Notes: a model not told the origin generated them from the letters alone. A DNA stretch of 61,897 nucleotides from Actinomyces sp. oral taxon 448 str. F0400 (GCF_000220835.1 NZ_GL985606.1:54510-116406), one strand, 5' to 3'. Shown: positions 16,052-25,180, numbered from the stretch's first letter. Numbers and translations are program-made.

Positions 16052-17437
16052 TCAGGAGACGGTGACGCTGCCGGAGGTCGTGCCGGTGGCCGCCCCGCCG
16101 TCGGCGCTCGTCACGGTGATGGACGACGACGAGCCGGCGGTGATGGCGCCCTCGGAACTGGTGGCATCCATTGTCAGGGCGAGAGTCCCGCCATTGGAAC
16201 CGGACGTGCCCCAGCGGTCCTCGTCGGCGGTGGCCAGGCCTCCGGGGGCGGTCAGCTCGCAGCGGGTCAGGGTCACCTGCGAGGACGTGTTGGTGACGTA
16301 GACGGCGGGAGCCTGCCGCGTGCAGGTCAGACTCACGTCCGTCAGGGCAAGAGTGGAGACCTCGGCGGCGGCGTCGGAGTCGGCGGCGTCGCCCGACATC
16401 GACTGGTAGAGCATGACGCCGCCCCTGTCGGAGGCGCTCGTCAGGGTTGAATCGGTCACGGTGGCGTGGTTCTTGCCCTCGACGACGATCGCCTGCGCGG
16501 CGCCCGCCGCGCCGGTCAGGCCGGAGACGGTGATCCGGCCGGTGGAGTACAGGCAGGGGGAGCCGTCGCCCTCGGTGGTGAAGGTGTTGGTCCCGTCGAC
16601 GGTGACGGTGCCCGAGCCGCGATCGGTGGCGACGGCGGCGCAATGGGCGCCTCGGGTCTCAATGGTCAGGTCGGAGCCGTTGATGACGCCCGCATAGGTG
16701 GCGTGCAGGCCGCGGGAGGACTCGCCGGTGGTGGTGATCGTGCAACCGGTGACGGTCGCGGCGGCGCCGCCGGTGGCCAGGACGGCATTGGCCCCCGAAG
16801 CGCCAGTGGTCACAGCGGTCTCGTCCACGGCGGCGGTCGATCCCTCACCCACGACGACGACGGCGGAGTTGAGGCCGTAGAAGCTGTAGGAGTCGTCGAC
16901 GCCGTGCTCCCCGTCGGTGGAGGCGTCGCCGGACTTGGAGATCCTGGCGTTGGTGATCGACAGACTGCCCCCGCCCACGACGAGGAAGACGGTCTGATCG
17001 GCGGCGGTGGACTCGAAAGTGCCCCCGTCGATGGTGGCGGTGACGCCGTCGACGAGGAAGGCGCCTGAGAGGGTGACCTCCTTGTCCCCGATCGTGCCGG
17101 TCCACGACCCGGGTGACAGGGGCGTGTTGGAGGCGCTCGCCTCGTGGTACTGCGGACCGGCGGCGCTCGCGTCGGCGGAGGCTGCGGCGGGCGAGCCGGT
17201 CGAGGAGTCCCGCCCGGAGGAGGCGGTCGTCCCCGAGGCCCCGGAGGAGCCGCAGGAGACGAGTGCGCCGGCGGTCGCCAGACCGAGGCCCGCTACCAGG
17301 AGGCTGCGGCGCCGCAGAGCGAAGGGGGCCCCGCAGTCGGGCGGGGCGGACACGGGCCCGCACCCCGGCAGGGCGTCGGAGCGGGTCGGGACGGGCGGAA
17401 TCGGCCGGGTCGGCGGGGACGGTTTCAACGAGGTCAT
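16052..17437 (-). CDS. Beta-helix surface lipoprotein, Tat/lipobox signal
   Basis: A 461-residue exported protein. LRRRSLLVAGLGLATAGALV then SCG gives a twin-arginine-like signal with lipobox LVSC. Ser/Ala/Gly-rich residues follow. The body consists of repeated short Thr/Ser/Val/Gly strands (SLSITNARI, ATVTGCTITTTGESSRG, GTVTVDGTNTF, HATVTDSTLTS, TLALTDVSLTC) typical of a right-handed parallel beta-helix. No lyase catalytic pattern can be assigned. A role in binding host or dietary glycans or as an adhesin is only a guess. The ATG at 17437 is chosen over 17515 because the latter adds an unlikely arginine-rich lead. Confidence 0.75.
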   Translation of the reverse strand: MTSLKPSPPTRPIPPVPTRSDALPGCGPVSAPPDCGAPFALRRRSLLVAGLGLATAGALVSCGSSGASGTTASSGRDSSTGSPAAASADASAAGPQYHEASASNTPLSPGSWTGTIGDKEVTLSGAFLVDGVTATIDGGTFESTAADQTVFLVVGGGSLSITNARISKSGDASTDGEHGVDDSYSFYGLNSAVVVVGEGSTAAVDETAVTTGASGANAVLATGGAAATVTGCTITTTGESSRGLHATYAGVINGSDLTIETRGAHCAAVATDRGSGTVTVDGTNTFTTEGDGSPCLYSTGRITVSGLTGAAGAAQAIVVEGKNHATVTDSTLTSASDRGGVMLYQSMSGDAADSDAAAEVSTLALTDVSLTCTRQAPAVYVTNTSSQVTLTRCELTAPGGLATADEDRWGTSGSNGGTLALTMDATSSEGAITAGSSSSITVTSADGGAATGTTSGSVTVS

Positions 17438-17614
17438 GGCGTCTCTTCTCGGTTCGGTGGAGGGAGGCACGCGGGCGGCGCCGGACGGCCGCCGCCCTGG
17501 GCTCCCGGGCTCCATGGACGGGGCCTACACTCGGCGAGCCGCCTAGCAGCGGGGCATCCGTCAGCCATGAGGGCGCTGTGAGTCCGGTGGGGACAGCGCG
17601 CTCGCCCGGTGCTC

Positions 17615-18268
17615 TCACAGACTCCGACGTCGATAGGCGGCGACGGACGCGACGGCGGAGACGGCGAGCAGCACCACCGCGATCCCCAGCCCGGCCGGTC
17701 CGGTCCACGACGAGGCCGCCCAGCGGATGACGGCGGCGGCGAAACCGGGCAACCGCTCGACCAGGAAGCCGCCGCCGACCATGAGAACCATGGTCGCGCC
17801 GTAGGCGTACGTTCCCGTGCGCGCATGGCCCAGGGCGAAGAAGAGGAGAAGCTGGACCGCGACGGCGGCGCCGACCGCCGCCACGGCCATGCCCGTGACC
17901 GCCGGCACGGACACGGGGACGCGGACCTCCCCGGGCCCGTGCACGGCGGCCTCCACCCGTGCGACGACGAGGCTCGCGAGGGCCATGACGGCAGTGACCA
18001 GGGCGACGAGCAGATAGCGGCTGACGACGAACTGAGAGCGCGTCACCGGCAGGATCGAGTACATGGCGTCCAGGTGCATGCGCTCGTCCTGGGCGAAGAG
18101 GATGCTGGGCAGGAACGCCACCGTCAAGACGCATACGGTGATGGCCGGCGTCGCCCCGCCCATGGCGAGATTCGCCGTGGAGATGATGACGGCGACGACC
18201 GCGAAAGTGCGCAGCGCAGCGGCATGGGCGGACAGCTCCGTGCGCAGCAGGCTCCAGATGGTGCGCAT
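17615..18268 (-). CDS. ABC-2 type permease of the first GntR-ABC system
   Basis: A 217-residue membrane protein with about six hydrophobic segments. It has the ABC-2 family block ILPVTRSQFVVSRYLL (~55-70), which the four permeases at 38.5-41.7 kb also carry in variant form. GAGGAG sits 7 nt before the ATG at 18268, so that start is preferred over 18346, which would overlap the ATPase gene. It is the last gene of gntR-ATPase-permease. Substrate unknown; related systems export peptides or respond to cell-wall antibiotics. Confidence 0.82.
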   Translation of the reverse strand: MRTIWSLLRTELSAHAAALRTFAVVAVIISTANLAMGGATPAITVCVLTVAFLPSILFAQDERMHLDAMYSILPVTRSQFVVSRYLLVALVTAVMALASLVVARVEAAVHGPGEVRVPVSVPAVTGMAVAAVGAAVAVQLLLFFALGHARTGTYAYGATMVLMVGGGFLVERLPGFAAAVIRWAASSWTGPAGLGIAVVLLAVSAVASVAAYRRRSL

Positions 18269-18288
18269 GTCGATGCTCCTCATTCTCT

Positions 18289-19233
18289 TCAGTGCTGCCG
18301 GTGGTTCTCGGCGAGTGCCGCGGGCGCGGCGGTGGGATGAGTGCAACCGCGGTCGGGCTCCGGGCCGCGGGTCATCGCCGCGACGGCCTCATCGACGGAC
18401 GGGGTCTCGATGAGGACATCGGGGCCGAAGACTGCGGTGTCGGAGATCCGGATGAGCCCCGAGAAGACGCCTTCCCCATTGCGCCGGGCTCCGACGAGGA
18501 CGGACTCGGCCTCGGGCGTCAGAGCGGAGACGGGGCCGCGGGCCGCGGCCCACTGCTCGAAGAGGTCGGGCAGGGGTCCGGCGAAGCGAGTGCGACCGGC
18601 GTCAATCATGTGAAGGTGATCGGCGATCCGTTCCAGGTCGGAGGTGATGTGAGTCGAGAAGAGGATCGTCCGCCCCTGCTCGACGAGGAAGTCGCGGAAG
18701 ATGTCGAGGACCTCCAGGCGCGCGACGGGATCCAGCCCCGAGGTCGGCTCATCGAGGATGAGGAGCTCGGGGCGGTGGGCGAGGGCGAGGGCGAGCTGAA
18801 GCTTGACGCCCTGCCCTCGCGACAGGTCCTTGACCTTGACCCGGGCCGGCACGTCCAGCCGGTCCACAAGCTCGTCGAGGAAGCTCCGGTCCCAGTCGGG
18901 GTAGAAGCGCTCCAGGCTGCGAGCGGCGGAGACGGCCGTCCAGTCTCGGGGCAGGGCCACGGAATCCAGGACGACGCCGATGCGCTCGTGGCGGGCCCCG
19001 GGGGCGCCGTCGAGCACGCTGATCGAACCGGCGTCGACGCCGATCATGCCGAGGATCACCTTGATGACGGTGGTCTTGCCCGCCCCGTTGGGGCCGACGA
19101 AACCGGTGACCATGCCGGCGGGCACGATCATGTCGAAGGGCCCCAGGGTGAAGGCGCCCTGGCGTCGTACGACGTCGTCGAGCCGGATGGCGGGCGGGGG
19201 CGCCGGACGACTCATTCCTTCGTGGCGGTCCAT
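18289..19233 (-). CDS. ABC transporter ATPase of the first GntR-ABC system
   Basis: A 314-residue ATPase: Walker A GPNGAGKTT (~48), signature LSRGQGVKL (~140, a variant of LSGGQ), Walker B LLILDEPTSGLDP and switch His in STHITSDLERIADH. About 90 C-terminal residues form a regulatory tail. The ATG at 19233 has AAAGGA upstream and overlaps the gntR 3' end by 22 nt; an ATG at 19215 would give an ATGA overlap. Co-translation with the regulator and the permease is likely. Confidence 0.9.
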   Translation of the reverse strand: MDRHEGMSRPAPPPAIRLDDVVRRQGAFTLGPFDMIVPAGMVTGFVGPNGAGKTTVIKVILGMIGVDAGSISVLDGAPGARHERIGVVLDSVALPRDWTAVSAARSLERFYPDWDRSFLDELVDRLDVPARVKVKDLSRGQGVKLQLALALAHRPELLILDEPTSGLDPVARLEVLDIFRDFLVEQGRTILFSTHITSDLERIADHLHMIDAGRTRFAGPLPDLFEQWAAARGPVSALTPEAESVLVGARRNGEGVFSGLIRISDTAVFGPDVLIETPSVDEAVAAMTRGPEPDRGCTHPTAAPAALAENHRQH

Positions 19234-19592
19234 CGCTGTGCGGTCCTTTCCTGAAGGTCGGGCAGATCTATTCCGGCCAGCCGCGCGGTGGCGACGGCGT
19301 CGTCGAGCTGGGTCTCCAGCCGGGCGAGGAGCCGCATGCGGGTCTCGGCCTCGTCCTGCGGGAGGACGAAGCTGCCGCGACCCGCCTGGTTGGCGATGAG
19401 GCCGGCCGCGGCAAGCTCGTTGTAGGCGCGGGTGGTGGTGATGAGGGAGACCTCGAGATCCCGTGCGAGTCGCCGCAGCGAGGGCAGTGGAGCCCCCGCG
19501 GGCAGCTCGCCGGACCAGACGGCCTGACGGATCTGGGCGACGATCTGCTCATACATGGGCGTCCCGGACGTCCGGGACAGGATGATGTGCAC
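19212..19592 (-). CDS. GntR-family repressor, YtrA type
   Basis: A 126-residue regulator with an N-terminal winged helix (PMYEQIVAQIRQAVWSGELP, LPSLRRLARDLEVSLITTTRAYNELAAAGL, GRGSFV) and a short helical tail, the YtrA architecture that usually controls an adjacent ABC operon. It starts at GTG 19592 with no ribosome site. A near-consensus promoter ends 7 nt upstream, so translation is probably leaderless. A palindrome over the -10 suggests autorepression. The coding start contains an 18-bp perfect palindrome at 19561-19578. Confidence 0.9.
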   Translation of the reverse strand: MHIILSRTSGTPMYEQIVAQIRQAVWSGELPAGAPLPSLRRLARDLEVSLITTTRAYNELAAAGLIANQAGRGSFVLPQDEAETRMRLLARLETQLDDAVATARLAGIDLPDLQERTAQRWTATKE

Positions 19593-19595
19593 CTA

Positions 19596-19628
19596 ACTAT
19601 TTATATAGTAGATGTACAGTAGATGCAA
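19596..19628 (-). promoter_or_regulatory. Leaderless promoter and operator of gntR 1
   Basis: On the minus strand TTGCAT (19623-19628), 17 bp, then TATAAA (19600-19605) lead to a GTG only 7 nt further on. ACTAT (19596-19600), TTAT and ATAGT (19605-19609) form an inverted repeat covering the -10 element. This fits an autoregulated, leaderless transcript. Confidence 0.7.
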
Positions 19629-19731
19629 GAGGTGAGTCCCGCCGTTCGAGCCGCGACCTCGTCGCCCCGCACCGTGATCGACGCTCTCGGCGTCCGTGTC
19701 ACCGGGCGCGTCGATCGCAGCGCGGGGAGAG

Positions 19732-20954
19732 TCAGTTCCGCTGTCGGACTCGCCCGTACAAGCGCTTCAGCGGACTCGGCGCCCACCAGTTCCACCGGCC
19801 CAGGACCGTCATGGTCGCGGGCACGAGCAGCAGTCGCACGAGCGTGGCGTCGGCCGCGACCATGATCGCCAGGCCCACGCCGATCTCCTTGATGGATATC
19901 ATCTCGCCCGTCACGAAACCCAGGAAAACCGCGATGATGATCGCCGCCGCCGAGGTGATGATGCGCCCCGAGCGCTGCAGGCCTCGGGCGACCGCGTCGT
20001 CATTGTCGTGGCCCGCCTCCCAGTACTCGGTCATGCGAGCCAGCAGGAACACTTCGTAGTCCATGGCCAGCCCGAAGCCGAAGGCCGCGAGGCAGGCCAC
20101 GATGAAGGTCTGCAGGCCGGGTGTCTGCGGCAGACCGAGATGCCCGTTCTCGAACAGCCAGGACGTCAGGCCAAGGGAGGCGATGAGCGACAAGGCGTTG
20201 ATGATCAGGGCCTTGAGCGGCACCACCAGCGAGCCAGTCATGCAGAACAGCAGCACGAAGACGGCCACGACGACGATGAGCGCGGCCCAGGGCGCCCGCT
20301 CGGCAGCGTGATGACGGCCGGTACGAGCGTGATCGTGCACGCCACGGCGATCAGCGCCACGCTCGTCGCCCCGGCCACGATCGTCTCGAACATTGGAGAG
20401 CGCATGACGAGCAGACCGGCGATGGAGCAGGCGATGGTCAGCGCCGAGAAGGAGACTGTGCACCCCGCCGTCGCCACCGTGCGTACGACGGCGTCACGCA
20501 CGAGCCCCCTCATGTCCGCGCTGGCGGGCGGGGCGTCGCCTCGGGCACGGGCATCGGCGCCGTCCCCGCGCCGGGCTCGTACTCGCGCAGAGTGTCGAGG
20601 TAGGGGCCCTCGGCCGCCTCGGGCCACGCGCTGGCCGGCGGCGTCGACCTCCTCGTCCTTGAGCGCCGCCTCAAGCATGACGACCGCGACGTACCCGTCG
20701 CCGGCGGTCGACTCCAACGCCCGGGCCTGCTGGGAGGTGGGGTCGGGCAGCACGAAGGGGTCCGTCACCGAGGCGACGCCCTCCAGGTCGGACAGTGTCC
20801 GGCGCGGTGGCCTCGCCGCTGGCCAGGCGATCGAACAGGCCTTCGACGCCTCAGCCCCGGAAAACCAGCGAGGCTACGACGGCGGCGAGCAGCGCCACAT
20901 GACGACGACGCTCACGGGGCGGCGGGAGACGGTACGGCCCATGCGGATGAACAT
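19732..20954 (-). pseudogene. MMPL/RND-type membrane exporter, heavily decayed
   Basis: Pieces of an MMPL exporter lie in order on the minus strand in several frames. They are the N-terminus MFIRMGRTVSRRPVSVVVMW (ATG 20954), a short extracellular fragment (TDPFVLPDPTSQQ), TM segments (FSALTIACSIAGLLV, TSVALIAVACTITLVPAV), and the C-terminal block FMTGS-like CMTGSLVVPLKAL, FGFGLAMDYEVFLLARM, VFLGFVTGEM to the stop at 19732. Only ~1.2 kb remains of an expected 2.2 kb or more. The upstream promoter still looks good. Confidence 0.8.
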
Positions 20955-21419
20955 GTGCTCTGTCGCAGCAGCCAACGGTCGGGAGGATAGGAGAGGCGGG
21001 CCTGCTCGGGTGCTCACGCAAGACTTCATACGGAAGAAATAAATTGCTTTCAATTGCAAGGGAAGTTGAGGATCGTCGCACCCGCGAGTCAACCGTCGAC
21101 CGCGGCCGTCTCCCGACGGGTAGCGTGGCCGTGCCCGCCCGCATGGGAGCCGGGTCGCCCCAGCGACCATTGCGTGAACGGAGCCGATCTGACGCCGCAG
21201 CACCGGCAGACGGGTCAGGCCCAGCGGATGGTGAATGAGGGTAGCCTCAGCCGCGGCCTCCTCCGTCTTCGATCACCTGCATCACCCGCGTCGTCGACGC
21301 CCGGACCCGCGACGGCGGCGAGACCTGCTCCGCCCAGGGCTCGGCGTCCGAGGAGGACATGACCCGCATGCGCGCCGAGCGCGAGGCCCGCGCGGGGCGG
21401 CTCTGCGGCCGGCGTCTCC
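20955..21419. other. Gap upstream of the MMPL remnant, with promoter
   Basis: No intact gene. A minus-strand promoter for the MMPL gene is visible: TTGAAA (21048-21053), 17 bp, TATGAA (21025-21030). An AT-rich inverted repeat (TTGC tttcaatt GCAA, 21044-21059) overlaps the -35. The rest (21060-21419) may hold a decayed C-terminal fragment on the minus strand that I do not recognise. Confidence 0.5.
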
Positions 21420-22973
21420 TCAGCCGAGGCCGGTGATGCGCCCGTCGGGATCCTCGACCCGCGTCATGAGCAGCAGGCCGACTCCCAGGACCGCCACGAT
21501 CCCCAGGATGCCCCAGTAGGAGGCCTCCTGACCGATCACGCGAACGCCGATCCGAATGAACGCCCCGTACATCATCGGGGCCATGAAGGACACGGCGCGG
21601 CCCGTCGTCGCGTACAGGCCGAAGATCTCGCCCTCGCGCCCTGCGGGGATGACACGCGCCAGGAAGGACCTCGCCGCGGACTGGGCCGGACCGACGCACC
21701 CGGCCAGAAGCAGACCGAGCACCCAGAACACCCCGGCCCCGCCGCCGTGCAGCATGAAGATGCCGATGCCCACGATCACGAGAAGCGTGAGCGAACCGAG
21801 GATCACCTTGCGGGGTCCGATGAGGTCGTCGACCCAGCCCGAGGCGATGGTCGCGACGCCGGCGATGACGTTGGCGGCGACGGCGAAGATCAGGACCTCC
21901 ACCTCGGTGAACCCGAAGGTGTTCTGGGCGATCACGCCCCCGTAGGTGAACACGCCCGCGAGCCCGTCGCGGAAGACGGCGGCGGCCAGCAAGAACCACA
22001 GCACCTGGGGGCAGGCCCGGCGCAATGCCACGAGAGTGCCCCACAGTCGTGTGTAGGAGTCCAGAACCGACAGCGCCTCCCGGCGGGTCGCCCCGAGGAG
22101 CCGGCGCAGCGGTCGTCTGTGCGGACTGCGCAGGAGGTCGAGGCGGCGGACCGCCGAGCCCTCGCGCGGAAGCGGCTCGGTGGGCTCGGATTCGAGCCCG
22201 GCCATCTCCCGCTCCTCACCGCGCCGGGCCTCGTCGAGGACCGCCTGGCGCAGAAGCCTGCCCCGTCGTCCCGACTGGCTGACGAGCACGGGGATCGCGC
22301 TCAGGCCGAACCAGCCGGCGGCGACGATCATGGACACGCGGATATTGAGCCCGTCGGTCTTGGTAACCCCGAACCAGCCGACATCGGGACTGATGAAGCC
22401 GACGAGGAGGATGAGCAGCAGAACGATGCCGCCGATGTACCCCATGCCCCAGCCGAGTCCCGAGACGGCGCCGACCCGGTCCTTGGTGGTGATCCGGGAC
22501 AGGATGCCGTTGTAGTTGACGCTCGCCAGCTCGAAGAAGACGTTGCCCGCCCCGAGCAGCGTGATGCCGAGCCAGAGGTAGCCCGGATGCGGCAGGACGA
22601 AGAAGAGAGCCGCACTGATGACCACCACCGCGGCCGTGTAGGCGCCGAGCCAGAAGATGGTCCGTCCGGCCCGGTCGGCCCTCTGCCCGGTGACCGGAGC
22701 CAGCAGGGCGATGCAGGCTCCGGCGATGGCCAGGCCGACCGACAGGGAGGACTCGGTGGTCGCCTTCTCGCCGAAGGCGGAGCTGGTGAGGTAGACGGTG
22801 AAGACGAACGTCGTGACGACCGCGTTGAACGCCGCGCTCCCCCAATCCCACAGCCCCCAGGCGAGAACGGGCCACGTCAGCAGCGGGGACCGGACGGCCG
22901 AGGCAGGGTCGTTCTCAGGCGAGGGACTGCGGGCGGTTCGGGGGCCGCCCGGCGACGGGGAGGTCTGGGCCAT
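21420..22973 (-). CDS. MFS transporter, UMF1/Atg22-like
   Basis: A 517-residue protein with 12 likely membrane segments. Its features are those of the UMF1 family: WGLWDWGSAAFNAVVTTFVF at the start of TM1, ELASVNYNGILSRI in the middle, and GPAQSAARSFLARVIPAGRE late. A long charged central loop (~235-300) separates the halves. ATG 22973 is chosen as it leaves a 28-bp gap to ispD upstream, giving a carD-ispD-UMF1 order. The substrate is unknown; some relatives move amino acids. Confidence 0.85.
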   Translation of the reverse strand: MAQTSPSPGGPRTARSPSPENDPASAVRSPLLTWPVLAWGLWDWGSAAFNAVVTTFVFTVYLTSSAFGEKATTESSLSVGLAIAGACIALLAPVTGQRADRAGRTIFWLGAYTAAVVVISAALFFVLPHPGYLWLGITLLGAGNVFFELASVNYNGILSRITTKDRVGAVSGLGWGMGYIGGIVLLLILLVGFISPDVGWFGVTKTDGLNIRVSMIVAAGWFGLSAIPVLVSQSGRRGRLLRQAVLDEARRGEEREMAGLESEPTEPLPREGSAVRRLDLLRSPHRRPLRRLLGATRREALSVLDSYTRLWGTLVALRRACPQVLWFLLAAAVFRDGLAGVFTYGGVIAQNTFGFTEVEVLIFAVAANVIAGVATIASGWVDDLIGPRKVILGSLTLLVIVGIGIFMLHGGGAGVFWVLGLLLAGCVGPAQSAARSFLARVIPAGREGEIFGLYATTGRAVSFMAPMMYGAFIRIGVRVIGQEASYWGILGIVAVLGVGLLLMTRVEDPDGRITGLG

Positions 22974-23001
22974 AACGGCGAGCCTACGGCGCCGCGGACG
23001 A

Positions 23002-23853
23002 TCATGCGGGGTCCTTGGGACCATGACGGGTCCGGGCGGACGGGCCCCCCGCGGCGAGCACCTCGGCGAGGGCGGCGTCGAGGGGTGTGGTGATCTTCAG
23101 GGCCAGGGGATCGCCCGCGACGACGGCGACGGCGCCGCCCGCGGCCTCGACGAGTCCGGCGTCGTCGGAGGCGGCGCGGGCCTCGTCGAAGGCGCGGTCC
23201 GCGCCGAGGCGGTGCGCGGCGAGGAGCGTCGCAGCGGCGAAGCCCTGCGGGGTCTGCACCGCTCGCAACCGGGCGCGGTCGGGGGTCGCGACGACGATCT
23301 CGACCGGTATGACGCCGTCCGGCAAGCCCTCCTCCGGCCGCCGCCCGTCGCGGACCGCGACCTTCCGGACCTCCCCGACCTCCTTGACCGTGTCGATCAC
23401 GGGCAGGGCGGGGACGACGGCGTCGCGGCCCGCCCGCACCGCGGCGACGACGCGCCGCGCGACGTCGGGCGGGGTCAGGGCGCGGGCGGCGTCGTGGACG
23501 AGTACGACGGCGGCGTCGGGACGGGCGTCCAGGGCGGCGGCCAGGCCGAGTGCGACGCTGGCCTGGCGGGAGGCGGACGATCCGGCGACGACCTCGACGG
23601 TCCCGGATCTGCCGGCGCCGCCGAGACCCGCGACCTCGGCGCGGAAACGGGCAAGGTGGTCGTCGGGAGCGGTGACGACGACGTGGTCGACGACGCCCGA
23701 GTCGAGCAGGCCGAGAGCGGCACGGCGCAGCAGCGTCCGCCCGGCGATTTCGACGAGCGCCTTGGGACCGGCGGCGCCCAGGCGGGTCCCCGAGCCGGCG
23801 GCTGTCAGAACGGCGACCACGCCCTCGGCGCGGTCCGGCGCGGACGCGGGCAC
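23002..23853 (-). CDS. ispD: 2-C-methyl-D-erythritol 4-phosphate cytidylyltransferase
   Basis: A 283-residue enzyme of the non-mevalonate isoprenoid pathway joining MEP and CTP. Motifs: LTAAGSGTRLGAAGPKALVE (CTP loop, residues ~16-35), SRQASVALGL, VHDAARALTPP, TPQGF and a late DDAGLVE. The start is GTG 23853, 13 bp after the carD stop, so the two are co-transcribed. IspF, often the neighbour or a fusion partner, is absent here. A loop of ~15 extra residues (EVRKVAVRDGRRPEEGLPDG) is inserted before the TPQGF region. Confidence 0.93.
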   Translation of the reverse strand: MPASAPDRAEGVVAVLTAAGSGTRLGAAGPKALVEIAGRTLLRRAALGLLDSGVVDHVVVTAPDDHLARFRAEVAGLGGAGRSGTVEVVAGSSASRQASVALGLAAALDARPDAAVVLVHDAARALTPPDVARRVVAAVRAGRDAVVPALPVIDTVKEVGEVRKVAVRDGRRPEEGLPDGVIPVEIVVATPDRARLRAVQTPQGFAAATLLAAHRLGADRAFDEARAASDDAGLVEAAGGAVAVVAGDPLALKITTPLDAALAEVLAAGGPSARTRHGPKDPA

Positions 23854-23866
23854 GAGCAGCCGGGGA

Positions 23867-24361
23867 TCAGGCGGCGGTGCCGGAGGAGAGGACCTCGTCG
23901 AGGGTCGTCTCGGCCTCCTCCTCAGCCGTCTTCTGCGCCAGGGCGAGCTCGGAGACGAGGATCTGGCGCGCCTTGGACAGCATGCGCTTCTCCCCCGCCG
24001 ATAGGCCGCGGTCGGTGTCCCGGCGCGAGAGGTCGCGGACGACCTCGGCGACCTTGATGACGTCGCCGGAGGCGATCTTCTCCTGATTGGCTTTGAAACG
24101 GCGCGACCAATTGGTGGGCTCCTCGGTCAAGGGAGCCCGCAGGACCTCGAAGACCCTCTCCAGGCCATTGGCGTCCACCACGTCGCGTACGCCGATGAGC
24201 TCGACGCTCTCCGCGGGAACGAGAATCGTCAGGTCCCCCTGGGCAACCTCGAGCTGTAAGTAGGTCTTCTCCTCCCCGCGCACTTTGCGCTGCCGGATGT
24301 CAGTGATCCGAGCCGCGCCGTGGTGGGGGTAGACGACGGTTTCGCCGACTTCAAAGGTCAT
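23867..24361 (-). CDS. carD: CarD-family RNA polymerase-binding regulator
   Basis: A 164-residue global regulator. The N-terminal Tudor-like RNAP-interacting domain ([17 protein letters not shown], residues 3-19) is followed by the DNA-binding helical domain ([33 protein letters not shown]). It stabilises the open promoter complex, notably for rRNA and housekeeping genes. An extended -10 (TGA TAAACT, minus strand, 24397-24402) lies about 35 bp upstream of the ATG. It heads the operon with ispD. Confidence 0.95.
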   Translation of the reverse strand: MTFEVGETVVYPHHGAARITDIRQRKVRGEEKTYLQLEVAQGDLTILVPAESVELIGVRDVVDANGLERVFEVLRAPLTEEPTNWSRRFKANQEKIASGDVIKVAEVVRDLSRRDTDRGLSAGEKRMLSKARQILVSELALAQKTAEEEAETTLDEVLSSGTAA

Positions 24362-24475
24362 GGGTGACGTACTCCGTAACTGGCTGCAGGAGCCCCAGTT
24401 TATCAGGGAATGCCGGGAAAACTCCGGGGAGGTACCTCACAGGTCACATTCCGCTCCGCCCGCCCCGATGCGCCG

Positions 24476-25180
24476 TCAGCCGGCGTCGACCATCTTGTAG
24501 CCGAGCCCGCGCACCGTGACCAGCATCCGGGGCGCGCTCGGCTCGACCTCGATCTTGGCCCGGATGCGTTTGACGTGGACGTCGAGAGTCTTGGTGTCCC
24601 CCACGTAGTTCGCCCCCCAGATCCGGGTGATGATCTGGCTGCGCGTGAGCACGCGATCGGGATTGCGCAGGAACAGCTCGAGCAGCTCGAACTCCCGCAG
24701 CGGCATGGCGACGACCTCCCCGTCCACACGCACCTCATGGCGCTCGACGTCCATAGCGACCCGCCCCGCGCCCAGCAGCGGCGCGTCGGGCTCACCCTCC
24801 TGGCTGCGGCGCAGAACGGCATGCACGCGCGCGACCAGCTCACGGTAGGAATAGGGCTTGGTGACGTAGTCGTCGGCCCCGATCTCCAGGCCGACGATCT
24901 TGTCGATCTCGTCATCCCTGGCGGTGAGCATGATGACGGGAATCCTGGAAGTGCGCCGGATGCGGCGGCACACCTCGGTGCCCGACAGGGACGGCAGCAT
25001 GAGGTCGAGCAGCACGAGGTCGAGTGGGGCCTGCCCGCCCGGCCCGCCGGCGGCCTCGAAGCGCTCGACGGCCTGAGTCCCGTCGGCCGCCTCGACGACC
25101 TCGAAGCCGTCACGGCGCAAGTTGAGGGCGAGCGGCTCACGGTAGTTCTCCTCGTCCTCGACGAGAAGGATTCTGGTCAT
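24476..25180 (-). CDS. regX3: Phosphate-response regulator, RegX3 type
   Basis: A 234-residue OmpR-family response regulator. The receiver has acidic residues at VEDEE, phospho-acceptor D59 (DLMLP) and Lys in VTKPYS. The C-terminal winged helix has REFELLELFLRNPDRVLTRS and VRGLGYKM. A short Gly/Pro-rich insertion lies just before the DLMLP strand. Its ATG overlaps the senX3 stop (ATGA), so the two are translationally coupled. With PhoU divergent next door, phosphate-starvation control is expected. Confidence 0.93.
   Translation of the reverse strand: MTRILLVEDEENYREPLALNLRRDGFEVVEAADGTQAVERFEAAGGPGGQAPLDLVLLDLMLPSLSGTEVCRRIRRTSRIPVIMLTARDDEIDKIVGLEIGADDYVTKPYSYRELVARVHAVLRRSQEGEPDAPLLGAGRVAMDVERHEVRVDGEVVAMPLREFELLELFLRNPDRVLTRSQIITRIWGANYVGDTKTLDVHVKRIRAKIEVEPSAPRMLVTVRGLGYKMVDAG

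Noticed and set aside
21246-21419. Minus-strand fragment ending near 21247 as a gene
   Set aside because: No start, ribosome site or recognisable family; it may be a decayed tail but cannot be supported.
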